Below, in pieces: positions 15,358 through 24,333 of a stretch of 64,000 bases of DNA. Below the pieces are notes generated by a model. The model did no database searches and was not told the DNA's origin. It saw only the letters and a list, made by a program, of their open reading frames with translations. This DNA is from Rhodospirillales bacterium (GTDB taxonomy: Bacteria; Pseudomonadota; Alphaproteobacteria; Rhodospirillales; Rhodospirillaceae): positions 1 to 64,000 of the forward strand of contig JANQJD010000002.1 of assembly GCA_028281845.1 (NCBI GenBank), given 5' to 3'. The number at the start of each line of letters is the position of its first letter. The stretch's first letter is position 1. The translations under genes and the position numbers were made by a program.

Positions 15358-16331
15358 TGATTCTTCGATCCAGGATTATCGGATGTGGAGCGTATTTGCC
15401 GGAGCGTGTCATAACAAATGCCGAGCTGGCAGAGCAAGTCGATACCACTAACGCGTGGATCATCGAACGGACTGGTATTCTCGAACGTCATGTGGCTGCA
15501 ACGGGGGAACTGACATCAGACCTTGCGACTCAGGCGGCCAAACGCGCACTGGCGGCCGCTGGTCTCACGGCTGTGGCACTTGATCTGATTATCCTCGCCA
15601 CGGCCACACCTGATCATACCTTTCCCGCCACTGCTGCAAAGGTGCAAAGCCAGTTAGGGATGAAGCGTGGGGCGGCCTTCGACATCCAGGCTGTGTGCTC
15701 GGGCTTCATTTACGCGCTGACGGTAGCGGATCAGTTCATCCGCAACGCACAAGCACACACGGTCCTCGTGATTGGTGCAGAAACCTTCTCCCGTCTGCTC
15801 GACTGGACTGACCGCCATACGTGCATCTTGTTTGGTGATGGCGCTGGCGCTGTAGTGTTACGGGCAGAACCGGGCGTTGGTGATTCTCAAGACAACGGCA
15901 TCCTTTCCGCTCACATCCATACGGACGGGCGCTATTATGATCTGCTGTATGTCGACGGTGGACCATCCTCAGGGCGCTCAACAGGATTCTTGCGCATGCT
16001 CGGCAAGGATGTCTTTCGATACGCGATTGTTCATCTAGCCAACATGGTAGGCGAAGCACTCACCGCTAATCATTTAACCCTTGCTGACATCGACTGGCTT
16101 GTTCCCCATCAGGCAAATCGCCGTATTCTTGACGGGACAGCGCGCAAACTTGGTCTCCCAGCGGACAAGGTTATCATAACAGTGGCACACCACGCCAACA
16201 CATCAGCAGCGTCTATCCCTCTGGCCTTGAACGAAGCCATCGCAGACAGGCGTATCAGGCCTGGTCACCTTGTCCTTCTCGAAGCGATGGGAGGCGGATT
16301 CACCTGGGGAGCCTGTTTAGTGCGTATCTAA
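15357..16331 (+). CDS. fabH: 3-oxoacyl-ACP synthase III
   Basis: 324 residues from ATG 15357; a TTG three bases earlier would add one methionine. It condenses acetyl-CoA with malonyl-ACP to start fatty acid synthesis. The catalytic triad is visible: Cys in FDIQAVCSGFIYAL (about residue 112), His in WLVPHQANRRI (about 249) and Asn in HHANTSAASIPLAL (about 279). The C-terminal GGGFTWGACLVRI is typical. It is coupled to plsX upstream and convergent with hpnN downstream (33-base gap). Confidence 0.97.
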   Translation: MILRSRIIGCGAYLPERVITNAELAEQVDTTNAWIIERTGILERHVAATGELTSDLATQAAKRALAAAGLTAVALDLIILATATPDHTFPATAAKVQSQLGMKRGAAFDIQAVCSGFIYALTVADQFIRNAQAHTVLVIGAETFSRLLDWTDRHTCILFGDGAGAVVLRAEPGVGDSQDNGILSAHIHTDGRYYDLLYVDGGPSSGRSTGFLRMLGKDVFRYAIVHLANMVGEALTANHLTLADIDWLVPHQANRRILDGTARKLGLPADKVIITVAHHANTSAASIPLALNEAIADRRIRPGHLVLLEAMGGGFTWGACLVRI

Positions 16332-16364
16332 TTGATAAAATCTGATATCTGATTATCTAGAGAC

Positions 16365-18953
16365 TCACCGCCTAGGCCAAGTTGCCATCAAGGCTGGCAG
16401 CACGAACAGTGTTGCAATGAGAGTCACTGCAACAGCGATTCCAAGGAGCAGTCCCATACTCGCGGTTCCAGGGTGTGTAGACAGCGCCAAACTGCTAAAT
16501 GACGCTATTGTTGTTGTAGCACTCAGTAAAACTGCTTTAGGGGTACTTGTGTAAAGTAACTCTATTGATCCTTGCTCAAGTCTTTCTCTGAAGACTAACT
16601 GGATCCCATTAGCAATGCCAAGGCCGAATAAAAGTGGTAAAGCGATAATATTAGCGAAATTGTAAGGAATGCCAAGAAAAAGTGCGAAAGTGTTTGTTAA
16701 CAAAGCAGCTAAAACAAGAGGAGAGAAGATCAGCATAATCTCACGTGCTTTTCTCAATAAAATGAGGAGAAGGAGCAGTAAAATAATTATTGTTGTAATA
16801 GTGGCGAATAAAAAAGATTTGACAACTGTTTCTCCGCTTTCGTAAAGGCTGACAGGTGCCCCTGTTGCCCGTGGCACCACAGCCTGTACCGTCTTTACAA
16901 AAAGACGTAAGGCTTCGCGGTCAGTAAGATCGTCTTTTGGGCGTACGACTACACGAGTGCGTCCATCGAGTGTGATCTCACGTGTACAGAGATTAGGTGG
17001 CAGGTTGGCCAGAGTCACAGGGCCAGCCTGTAAACCCTGGCGCAAAAGCTCGAGCTGACGCGGCAGTGTGGCCAGCAGTGCTGTCTCAAGCGCTTGCAAG
17101 ACAGTCTTGTCATTCAGATTGATCTGCCTCAGAGCTATTTGCAATCTTAGAGAGTCATTTTCCAGGAGAGGAGGAGCGGTGAGGAGAGTCTGCTTCAGCG
17201 CCGCTAGAGATTGCTGCACAGCAAGTGTAGATGTACGTAATAGATGTCCTTTGACAAACAAAGGTGACAGAAAAGTTGCCATATCATCTATCAAACGCAG
17301 TTTTTCTTTTTGTTCTAGTGGCACATAATCAGATATAGTTGTAACATTTGCGACAGTTGGGAGGTGCGACAGGCGTTGAGCCAACGCATGCGCCTGTGTG
17401 GGCGATTCCGCGAGCATGATGATACTTTGAGGACTCCAGTGTTCATCTTGCATGAGGTCACGTAATGTGCGCACGGAGTCCGTTTCGTGATCTTTCAGAT
17501 TCAGAGGATCGAGGTCAAACCGGGTGGCCGGTATGACAGTGATGGAGAGAAGCACAAGCAAGGCAGCTATACTTGTCAGTATGCGGGCGTGACAGTCGAC
17601 TAACCAGGTGAGTAGCCGAAGGACTCGACTGGTGTGTCCTTGGTGAGGGGGTCTATGAGCAGGGAGCGGCATCAGACTCAGCAAAGCTGGCAGCACTGTG
17701 AGATTTGTGAGTAGTGCGATGAACATCCCAACGCCGGCGATCAAGCCTAATTCAGCAAAGCCTTGATAGGGCGTCGGCAGAAAAGAGAAAAAGCCAATGG
17801 CAGCGCCCATAGCGGTGAGGGTCAGAGGGCCGAATACGCTGGTAGTTGCCCACACAGCGGCGTTGCTTTTATAATGTCCCTCCATGTATCTGAGACAGAA
17901 ATGTATGCCGAAATCTACACCAAGACCAATAAACAAGACGGCAAATGCTACAGATATAATGTTAAAACTGCCAATTATTAATAAAGCAAGAAAAGATGTT
18001 AGTATTAATCCAACTATAAGTGTAAATAAAATAGAAAAAACAAATCTTTTTACTTTTATTCCAATAATGAGTATTGTTATTACTAATGCAATAGAAGCGA
18101 TATTAGCAAAACCTATACTAGTCTCAACGCTTTCGAGCTCCTCTTCAGCTAGGGCGACCGATCCAGTGAGTCGCACCTGCACACCATGCGCTGGAGTCAT
18201 GTTGAGTTCAATGGCCATGACTTGGAGAGCGACCATAGTCGGCCTGGCAGGGTGTAGAGTAGTGAAGTCGAGGGGTGGCTGGACCATCAGGACTCGCCTC
18301 TGGCTGCTTGCGGCATCACGGCCCTGCATCACGCGTTCCCAGTTCAGGCGGGCGAATTGGCCTTTGGCCAAGGCTTCCACCACGACGGCCATCTGGCGCA
18401 GTATGGGTAGGGCGGCAACACGTCCTGCCATGTTGCTTTCCTCGCCCAAAGCCAGTACCAGTATGTCGGCAAGCCCCTTGAGAGTCGGCTCTCGAGAGAG
18501 GGTGCTTAAGAATGGCTGCGCCCTCGCGAGACGGTCACTCAGTCTTTCCAGGGCTGTGATATCCATATATAGGAGGCTATGCCGATGGAAAAAGGAATCT
18601 CCAGCGGGGTCATGAACTGCACCAAAAAGATTAGGCAGCCGGCGCAGACGATCTGCTAACCGTAGCGTCGCCTGATCTGCTAGATCAGGCGTCTCTCCGT
18701 CGATAACGATCATGAGGGTATCGGAAAACTGGGGAAAGGCAGTATCGAGTTCCTCTGACAGTTTGCGGAATGGCAGATCACGCGACAGCATGTCAGAAGT
18801 ATTTGTGTTAATCTTGAAGTGGCTTATAACATACCACCCTGCGGCCATGGTGAAACATATCGTTACGAGCACCACAACCATAGCCGTCCGTTGCATGAGT
18901 TCGACCCATGCCCGCAGAAACCTGTGACCCAAGGCAACCACGCATGTCATCAT
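16365..18953 (-). CDS. hpnN: Hopanoid transporter HpnN (RND/MMPL family)
   Basis: 862 residues from ATG 18953. The frame stays open to 19040, but the extra 29 residues look unlike the family. The layout is RND/MMPL: one N-terminal membrane helix, a large periplasmic loop beginning NTNTSDMLSRDLPFRKLSEE, a bundle of helices around LFIGLGVDFGIHFCLRYMEG, a second periplasmic loop, and a second bundle with LLFGLGIANGIQLVFRERLE. HpnN proteins move hopanoids from the inner to the outer membrane. No other hopanoid synthesis gene is adjacent. Codons from about 17930 to 18115 are strongly AT-rich compared with the rest. The nearest alternative is another MMPL transporter. Confidence 0.85.
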   Translation of the reverse strand: MMTCVVALGHRFLRAWVELMQRTAMVVVLVTICFTMAAGWYVISHFKINTNTSDMLSRDLPFRKLSEELDTAFPQFSDTLMIVIDGETPDLADQATLRLADRLRRLPNLFGAVHDPAGDSFFHRHSLLYMDITALERLSDRLARAQPFLSTLSREPTLKGLADILVLALGEESNMAGRVAALPILRQMAVVVEALAKGQFARLNWERVMQGRDAASSQRRVLMVQPPLDFTTLHPARPTMVALQVMAIELNMTPAHGVQVRLTGSVALAEEELESVETSIGFANIASIALVITILIIGIKVKRFVFSILFTLIVGLILTSFLALLIIGSFNIISVAFAVLFIGLGVDFGIHFCLRYMEGHYKSNAAVWATTSVFGPLTLTAMGAAIGFFSFLPTPYQGFAELGLIAGVGMFIALLTNLTVLPALLSLMPLPAHRPPHQGHTSRVLRLLTWLVDCHARILTSIAALLVLLSITVIPATRFDLDPLNLKDHETDSVRTLRDLMQDEHWSPQSIIMLAESPTQAHALAQRLSHLPTVANVTTISDYVPLEQKEKLRLIDDMATFLSPLFVKGHLLRTSTLAVQQSLAALKQTLLTAPPLLENDSLRLQIALRQINLNDKTVLQALETALLATLPRQLELLRQGLQAGPVTLANLPPNLCTREITLDGRTRVVVRPKDDLTDREALRLFVKTVQAVVPRATGAPVSLYESGETVVKSFLFATITTIIILLLLLLILLRKAREIMLIFSPLVLAALLTNTFALFLGIPYNFANIIALPLLFGLGIANGIQLVFRERLEQGSIELLYTSTPKAVLLSATTTIASFSSLALSTHPGTASMGLLLGIAVAVTLIATLFVLPALMATWPRR

Positions 18954-19386
18954 ACTGCGGGTTATAGGGCCATAAGCGCTGGTCGGCAAAAGGGTTTTAT
19001 TCCTGGCCCCCGGGCAGCGACACGGTGGCATACTCTCCATTAGTCACTGGCTCTTTCACAGTCACAGAGCGAGCAAAGAGATTTTAGGACTCTGTTGGTT
19101 TGGTGTCTTCGCTGTAACACAGTGTTTGTCAGACGAGGGATAGATCTGCTCCCTGGAAGGGGCCGATAATCAATCAATGACGGATGCCCGTTTGCGTTTG
19201 TGCGCTGTGGTGCGAGCATAAGTAGCATGAGTTATGCTGAGAGGGGGGCGTGTCTGCATACTGAATAGTACCAACACAATTTTTTACTAAAGTAGGTTGC
19301 ACGGCGTGAGCTCTTAAAGAGGTAAAAATCTTACATCGTTCTGAAAGATTTTCAGTGTAGGAGAAGGTTAGAGGAGAAGGTTAGAT
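18954..19386. other. Gap between hpnN and coq9 (about 430 bp), no gene seen
   Basis: This divergent gap must hold the promoters of hpnN and coq9. A minus-strand ORF of 62 codons (19040-19228) has no recognisable features and is not credible. In related genomes a coq9-type gene lies divergent from rpsU; no S21-like sequence is present here. A 13-bp tandem duplication sits at its right end. Confidence 0.5.
19359..19384. repeat. Perfect 13-bp tandem duplication containing the coq9 Shine-Dalgarno
   Basis: AGGAGAAGGTTAG occurs at 19359-19371 and 19372-19384. The second copy supplies AGGAG/GAAGG directly ahead of ATG 19387, so the ribosome-binding site is duplicated. Confidence 0.93.
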
Positions 19387-20025
19387 ATGAGACAGAACTA
19401 TGCGCTGGACAGAGAGGACGCTCGCGACCAGATCGTGGCCGCTGTTGGATCGCATATCGTGTTTGATGGTTGGAGCATGAAGAGTCTGAAAGCCGCGGCT
19501 CGGGAGGCTGGCCTGGAGGCTAGTGTCGTTGTTCGTATTTTTCCAAATGGGGTTGGGGAGGCGCTCACCCATTATTTTCTCTGGGGAGACAGGTGCATGC
19601 TGGCAACGATGAGTAAACGTGATCTTGGAGCGATGAAAACACGAGAACGCCTCGGCGCCGCCATCCAGGTGCGGCTCGAAATGTTCGGTAATCGTGAAGT
19701 TATGCGACGGACGTTATCAACACTAGCCTTACCTCTCAATACACAGATAGGTCTAAAAACGACCTATCACACGGTGAATGCAATATGGCATGCTGCCGGT
19801 GATACGGCGACGGATTTCAGCTTCTACACAAAACGCGCTCTCTTGGCAGGGATTTATACAGCGACGATTCTATACTGGCTTGAGGATACGTCAGAGAACG
19901 GCGAGGACACACACGGATTCCTCGAACGCTGTCTAGCCAATATGCTCCAGCTGACGGCCTTGCGGCCCTCTTTTCAACGTATTAAAAACACACTATCTGG
20001 CTCCGAGAATCTTATGGCATGGTAG
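19387..20025 (+). CDS. coq9: COQ9 family protein (ubiquinone biosynthesis accessory)
   Basis: 212 residues. The N-terminal part resembles a TetR-like helix-turn-helix fold (FDGWSMKSLKAAAREAGLEA). The C-terminal part carries the COQ9 signature TATDFSFYTKRALLAGIYTA followed by TILYWLEDTSENGEDTHGFLERCL. In eukaryotes COQ9 binds lipid and supports COQ7 in ubiquinone hydroxylation; the bacterial homologues are assigned by similarity and presumed to do the same at the inner membrane. It starts at ATG 19387 with a duplicated Shine-Dalgarno. No other coq/ubi gene is adjacent. Confidence 0.85.
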   Translation: MRQNYALDREDARDQIVAAVGSHIVFDGWSMKSLKAAAREAGLEASVVVRIFPNGVGEALTHYFLWGDRCMLATMSKRDLGAMKTRERLGAAIQVRLEMFGNREVMRRTLSTLALPLNTQIGLKTTYHTVNAIWHAAGDTATDFSFYTKRALLAGIYTATILYWLEDTSENGEDTHGFLERCLANMLQLTALRPSFQRIKNTLSGSENLMAW

Positions 20026-20634
20026 CATGAGAGCATTGGGTCTGGAGTGCGTAAAACTTGAGAGACTGATTGCGCAAATTTACAGAGGCATTCCCCTGGG
20101 CTGCCAGCCTAGATATCCTGGCCGGCCAGGCGTCCCAGAATGGATTCTCTCTTCTCAGAGTCAGGAGTGTCCCTGTGAGTCATGAAGATCTCCCCCCCCC
20201 CTCCACGCCCAACACAGTCCACACGTCGCCCCGCAATGCCGGGTTTGAGAGTTTTCAACCCTTTCACATACTAACATACGGACGGCGTGCGGCGAACAGA
20301 CAGCGCCCCTCTCCAGGATTGCTTGCTAGAGCTGGCATCTTGCACACTCTGAACTCAGTGTACGTTGGACGGTACGGTACACGGTACATGTGAGACGGAC
20401 CATGACAGCACAGAGAGGGAGGCAAGACGGATGATAGCGCAATGGTCCGCAGTGCTCTTGCTCTGCACACACACCCTTCGGGCTGCTTGCTGCGACGTGC
20501 CACTGGACAGCGACACCGATGGTATGGTCTACCGATGATCTGTTGGCTGTCGTAACTCACTGAGGTGTTATGGGCGTGTTGTGACGATCGTTAGTTTCAA
20601 ATGGTTGTTGTTATGCGGATATAAGGAAACGGCA
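20026..20634. other. Gap between coq9 and rpmG (609 bp), no gene seen
   Basis: A plus-strand frame of 107 codons (20070-20393) is open, but its composition (PPPSTPNTVHTSP and similar) and lack of a ribosome-binding site argue against a gene. A run of ten C occurs at 20192-20201, and ACGGTAC-type repeats lie near 20370-20390. I recognise no RNA gene here. Confidence 0.5.
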
Positions 20635-20802
20635 ATGGCGAAGCCCGCAACTGTTCTTATTAAACTAGAAAGTAGCGAAGGGACTGGATATTTTTACGTC
20701 ACTAAAAAAAACCCGCGAAAAACAACAAAGAAGCTCGAATTCCGCAAATATGATCCCGTCGTCCGCAAGCACGTTCTCTTTCGCGAGACGAAGATGAAAT
20801 AG
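20635..20802 (+). CDS. rpmG: 50S ribosomal protein L33
   Basis: 55 residues from ATG 20635, preceded by AAGGAAAC. The sequence [20 protein letters not shown], then [20 protein letters not shown], is the L33 form without the four zinc-binding cysteines, as is usual in proteobacteria. It is a small basic protein near the ribosomal E site. An upstream extension of 18 codons is open but not L33-like. It stands alone, and its stop codon is the first of three AATAG units. Confidence 0.96.
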   Translation: MAKPATVLIKLESSEGTGYFYVTKKNPRKTTKKLEFRKYDPVVRKHVLFRETKMK

Positions 20803-20812
20803 AATAGAATAG
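20798..20812. repeat. AATAG x3 at the rpmG stop codon
   Basis: Three head-to-tail AATAG units; the first contains the TAG stop of rpmG (20800-20802). Confidence 0.85.
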
Positions 20813-21277
20813 ATTCTCAGCGGTCACAGTCTGCGATTTCAGTCCCTGTGTGTCGGGTAGGCTGACTCAGTTTGACATCTGTGACCAGAGAACATAGTGA
20901 CCCTCTCTGCGGCCTGAAAAATACAGGATGATTTCTGGATGGAAAACTGTACTGCTCTGCTGGCACAGAGGAGGTTCTTTAGAGAAGCGATGGCGTACGA
21001 TATGACCGCTTTTGGCTGTACGCATGAGGAAGGTGCTCTCCGCAACTGTGCAACTGTAACTCTATAGATATCTTAATAACTCCTAATAACGCATATTAAC
21101 TCGCATTAATGTTATGTTGCAATTCTGCAATACTTCTTTTAGAAAAAGAAAAAATAAACACAGAAAATATAGTAAAGACATCTTTTACTATTTTCTTATT
21201 ACTTAAAAAATAAAATTATAAAGTATACTAAATTATACTGGAGGCTCCTAAAATAATGGAGCGCAAAGGCAACAGAA
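20803..21277. other. Gap with AT-rich island between rpmG and tlyA (475 bp)
   Basis: No credible ORF. From about 21060 to 21245 the DNA is strongly AT-rich, in sharp contrast to its surroundings. It contains a perfect 8-bp inverted repeat ATAGTAAA/TTTACTAT (21169-21191) and a 6-bp one, AGTATA/TATACT, near 21222-21239. rpmG and tlyA converge on this gap, so these may act as terminators. Confidence 0.55.
21169..21191. terminator. AT hairpin between convergent rpmG and tlyA
   Basis: Perfect 8-bp stem ATAGTAAA/TTTACTAT with 7-nt loop, followed on the plus strand by TTTCTTATT. The stem is weak because it is A/T only, so a terminator role is possible rather than shown. Confidence 0.3.
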
Positions 21278-22060
21278 TTACTCCTGTCGTGTGCACCTGG
21301 TATTATTGAGAGGACCGCTTTCCCTTTTAGCACAAACAAGAAACTCACGATTCCCCTTTGCCCCAAGAATTGGGCTTTCTACTACTCCTAATACACACCA
21401 TTCAGGCTGACTATCTAGCCAGTACTGAATCCTGTGACATACATCAGCCTGCAATAGTGTGTTGCGTACTATTCCTCTCTTACCGACCAGAGGACGGCCG
21501 ACCTCGAATTGTGGCTTGATCAGTGCTATGAGCCGCGCACCAGGACGTGTTAAGGCCAGTGGCGCTGGTAGGACCGTTTGCAATCCTATAAAACTTGCAT
21601 CACAGACAACAAGATCAACTTTTTCTGGCACATGTGCGGCGCTCAGAAAACGAGCGTTTGTCCGTTCAAGTGGCACAACGCGCCGATCATGACGCAGTCG
21701 CATCGCGAGCTGGCCATAGCCAACGTCTACAGCGTAGACGCGCGCTGCCCCTCTTGCAAGCAAGACGTCAGTAAAACCCCCTATTGCAGAACCAACATCA
21801 ATTGCTACTTTTTCATGTGTCTTCACACCAAAGTGAGTCAGCCCATACACGAGCTTGATGCCGCCACGCGATACCCAGGGATGCTCATGCGAGCGTAGGG
21901 TAATCTCCGCCGTCTCCGCTACGAACTGCCCCGGTTTATCCAGGCGTTGCCCGCTTTGAGAGACGCAGCCGGCCATCACAAAGGCTTGCGCTCGGCCACG
22001 GCTCGCAGCCATGTGACGATCAACGAGCAGTTTGTCAAGACGCGTTTTACTCTTTTTCAC
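21278..22060 (-). CDS. tlyA: TlyA family rRNA 2'-O-methyltransferase
   Basis: 260 residues from GTG 22060, with GGGGAA seven to eight bases upstream; another in-frame GTG at 22084 lacks this. An S4 domain (TRLDKLLVDRHMAASRGRAQ) is followed by an FtsJ-like methyltransferase with PWVSRGGIKL, DVGSAIGGFTDVLL, VYAVDVGYGQLA, VVCDASFIGL and LIKPQFEVGR. TlyA methylates riboses in 16S and/or 23S rRNA and affects capreomycin sensitivity in some bacteria. Motif I usually reads DVGASTGGFTD; here it is DVGSAIGGFTD, an unusual change in the SAM-binding loop. The common dxs neighbour is absent. Confidence 0.9.
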   Translation of the reverse strand: MKKSKTRLDKLLVDRHMAASRGRAQAFVMAGCVSQSGQRLDKPGQFVAETAEITLRSHEHPWVSRGGIKLVYGLTHFGVKTHEKVAIDVGSAIGGFTDVLLARGAARVYAVDVGYGQLAMRLRHDRRVVPLERTNARFLSAAHVPEKVDLVVCDASFIGLQTVLPAPLALTRPGARLIALIKPQFEVGRPLVGKRGIVRNTLLQADVCHRIQYWLDSQPEWCVLGVVESPILGAKGNREFLVCAKRESGPLNNTRCTRQE

Positions 22061-22811
22061 TGGTTTTCCCCAAGAGAACGGCACTCATCATTTTACAGAA
22101 TTTTAGGAAGATGGCTATTCTTGTTTGTTGCAATACAGACAGCAGGTAATAGTGTACAACACGCCAGGACATAGAAAGGACGCGATAGGCATGACTGTGA
22201 CGCTTTCTCCGGATTACCAGCCTTCATAAGTTAAACAATAATTTGCAGGAACATCAGGAACATGACGTGGCAGACAGGGCCTCACTGGAAAACGGAACGT
22301 TTGAGCTAAGGACCCGTGTGCGCGGGCTCGCAAACTCATCGCTAAGATCAAGGCTGCATTGCATTACAGAGGGTTGAGAATGGGACGTACGGTTATTGTG
22401 AGGAGACGCACGAAACGATTGGGCTCCAGCGCCTAGAGGCGCGGCAAATTGCTATCTTAAGTTTAGAATCCAAAGAGCGGCACGAACGCATGGAACGCAC
22501 ACATCGCGGTTCATTGGAATAGCCCTCTTCGTCTTTGCCTATGGGAGTGTGACAGATGATTGTGACCAATGATGGGCCCACTGGGGGGGTACAGAGGCGT
22601 ACGCCTGTTCTCAGTATTGCAAATTGTGTTGATTTTTAGGTAAGAGACATATTCAATAGAAAAAAAACAATTTTTTGAATCTAATAATTGTACTTTGTTT
22701 TAGAGGCCCTTTGGGCACTTGACATCAGAACAGACATGGTCTTACAATCTGTGCGTTTTTCTGCAAGTTGCATGGGGCAGAATCAGGCAGAGAGTGGATC
22801 TATGGTCGGAC
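22061..22811. other. Gap between tlyA and ffh (about 750 bp), no gene seen
   Basis: A divergent gap that must hold promoters for tlyA and ffh. The ffh frame is open back to 22719, but those 31 codons are unlike Ffh. A minus-strand frame of 62 codons (22393-22581) is not recognisable. The stretch 22630-22700 is AT-rich with an A8 run. No SRP RNA signature (GGAAGCAGC-type loop) is found. Confidence 0.5.
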
Positions 22812-24263
22812 ATGTTTGAGAGTCTGAGCAGCAAGTTTGGACAGATTTTTGACCGTCTCAAGCGACGGGCTACTCTGACGGCGGCTGATGTCAATGACGT
22901 CATGCGCGAAGTGCGCATAGCCCTGCTAGAGGCGGACGTAGCCCTGCCTGTTGTGAAGGATTTCATTGCCAAGGTCAGAACAAGAGCAGTGGGCCAGGAG
23001 GTGGTCCGTTCAGTGAGTCCTGGCCAGATGGTGGTGAAGATTGTCCATGACACTCTCGTAGAAATTCTGGGAACAACTGGGGTGGGACTTGATCTTGCCA
23101 AGCCGCCGCCTGTCGCAATGCTTATCGTTGGCTTGCAGGGTTCTGGTAAGACAACAACTTCTGCGAAGATTGGTCTCCATCTAAAAACACGGGAAAAGCG
23201 TCGTGTCCTGATGGTTTCCCTCGATACTTATCGTCCTGCTGCACAAGAACAGCTTGCTATTCTCGGCAGTCAGACAGGTATTACTACTTTAGAAATTACA
23301 AAGTCGACAACACCAGTAGAAATAGCAAAGCGAGCCATGACAGAAGCTCGTCATGGTGGCTTCGACGTCGTCATTCTAGATACAGCTGGTCGTACGCATA
23401 TAGATCATATTTTAATGGCAGAGGTTGCAGCAGTGCGTGACGTCGTCGCTCCGTCGGAGATCCTGCTGGTTGCAGACGCCATGACCGGACAAGACGCCGT
23501 TCATCTTGCTTCTTCATTTCACAAAAGGTTGTGTATTACAGGAATTGTTCTTACTAGAATTGATGGCGATGCCCGTGGCGGAGCTGCTCTGTCCATGCGG
23601 GCGGTGACTCAACGGCCCATCAAGCTGCTCGGCACAGGAGAGAAGTTAGCAGAACTGGAAAGCTTTCATCCGGATCGTCTAGCAAGACGTCTCCTTGGCA
23701 TGGGAGATGTTGTCTCTTTAGTAGAGAGAGCTCTCTCTACTATTCGTCAGGAAGATGCAGAACGGATGGCTCTCAAGATGTTAGAGGGGAGATTCGACCT
23801 TAACGATCTACTGGCACAGTTTCGCCAGGTTCGGCGAATGGGCGATCTCAGGGATCTTTTTCGTCTACTGCCCGGGTTGGACAAGCTGAAGAAACAGGTG
23901 AACGAGTCCAGGATGCATGACAAGTTTCTCCTCCATCAGGAGGCTATTATCTTATCTATGACACCCGCTGAACGACGCCAGCCGGAGATGATCAAAGCGT
24001 CACGTAAGAGGCGTATTGCCATAGGCTGCGGTCTGACCGTACAGGCGGTCAACAAGCTCCTCAAACAATACCAGCAGGTAGCGCAGATGACGAAGGAGAT
24101 GCGGAAAATGGAGCGGAAAGGGCAGCTTGGTCGTCTGCTGGGTGGTGGTGGGCCTGGGACGTCGTTATCGCCACTCATGTGGGATGGAATCCCCGCGGCT
24201 GTCCAAGGGACGGGGAGCTTGGAGCACCGGGGGTTTTCCCCACACAGAAGGCATCGCAAGTAA
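22812..24263 (+). CDS. ffh: Signal recognition particle protein Ffh (SRP54)
   Basis: 483 residues from ATG 22812 (MFESLSSKFGQIFDRLKRRA). The N domain has the helical bundle through about residue 85. The G domain shows GLQGSGKTTTSAKIG (P loop), SLDTYRPAAQEQL, LDTAGR and TRIDGDARGGAAL. The M domain contains the methionine-rich hydrophobic groove and PEMIKASRKRRIAIGCGLTV, the helix-turn-helix that binds SRP RNA. Ffh targets ribosomes making membrane proteins to FtsY. It opens the ffh-rpsP-rimM-trmD-rplS cluster, a standard proteobacterial arrangement. Its stop codon is in a 10-bp tandem duplication. Confidence 0.97.
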   Translation: MFESLSSKFGQIFDRLKRRATLTAADVNDVMREVRIALLEADVALPVVKDFIAKVRTRAVGQEVVRSVSPGQMVVKIVHDTLVEILGTTGVGLDLAKPPPVAMLIVGLQGSGKTTTSAKIGLHLKTREKRRVLMVSLDTYRPAAQEQLAILGSQTGITTLEITKSTTPVEIAKRAMTEARHGGFDVVILDTAGRTHIDHILMAEVAAVRDVVAPSEILLVADAMTGQDAVHLASSFHKRLCITGIVLTRIDGDARGGAALSMRAVTQRPIKLLGTGEKLAELESFHPDRLARRLLGMGDVVSLVERALSTIRQEDAERMALKMLEGRFDLNDLLAQFRQVRRMGDLRDLFRLLPGLDKLKKQVNESRMHDKFLLHQEAIILSMTPAERRQPEMIKASRKRRIAIGCGLTVQAVNKLLKQYQQVAQMTKEMRKMERKGQLGRLLGGGGPGTSLSPLMWDGIPAAVQGTGSLEHRGFSPHRRHRK

Positions 24264-24280
24264 CCTTCTGTAACCTTCTG
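24261..24280. repeat. Perfect 10-bp tandem duplication at the ffh stop codon
   Basis: TAACCTTCTG occurs twice without spacer; the first TAA is the ffh stop. Confidence 0.92.
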
Positions 24281-24285
24281 ACTCT

Positions 24286-24312
24286 GGCCGTCGGCCGTCA
24301 ATGGCCGTCAAT
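24286..24312. repeat. GGCCGTCAAT tandem repeat upstream of rpsP
   Basis: GGCCGTC (24286-24292) is followed by two perfect copies of GGCCGTCAAT (24293-24302, 24303-24312). It lies 21 bases before the rpsP start. Confidence 0.92.
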
Positions 24313-24333
24313 GCTAGAAAAACGGAGTGTTTT

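Noticed and set aside
20070..20393. 107-codon plus-strand frame between coq9 and rpmG
   Set aside because: No ribosome-binding site, includes a C10 run, and a low-complexity composition with no recognisable motif.
22393..22581. 62-codon minus-strand frame with SLVTIICHTPIGK, considered as a transketolase or dxs remnant beside tlyA
   Set aside because: The resemblance is limited to a few residues and there is no further support on either side.
22061..22811. SRP RNA gene next to ffh
   Set aside because: The conserved tetraloop and symmetric-loop sequence is not present on either strand as far as I can read.
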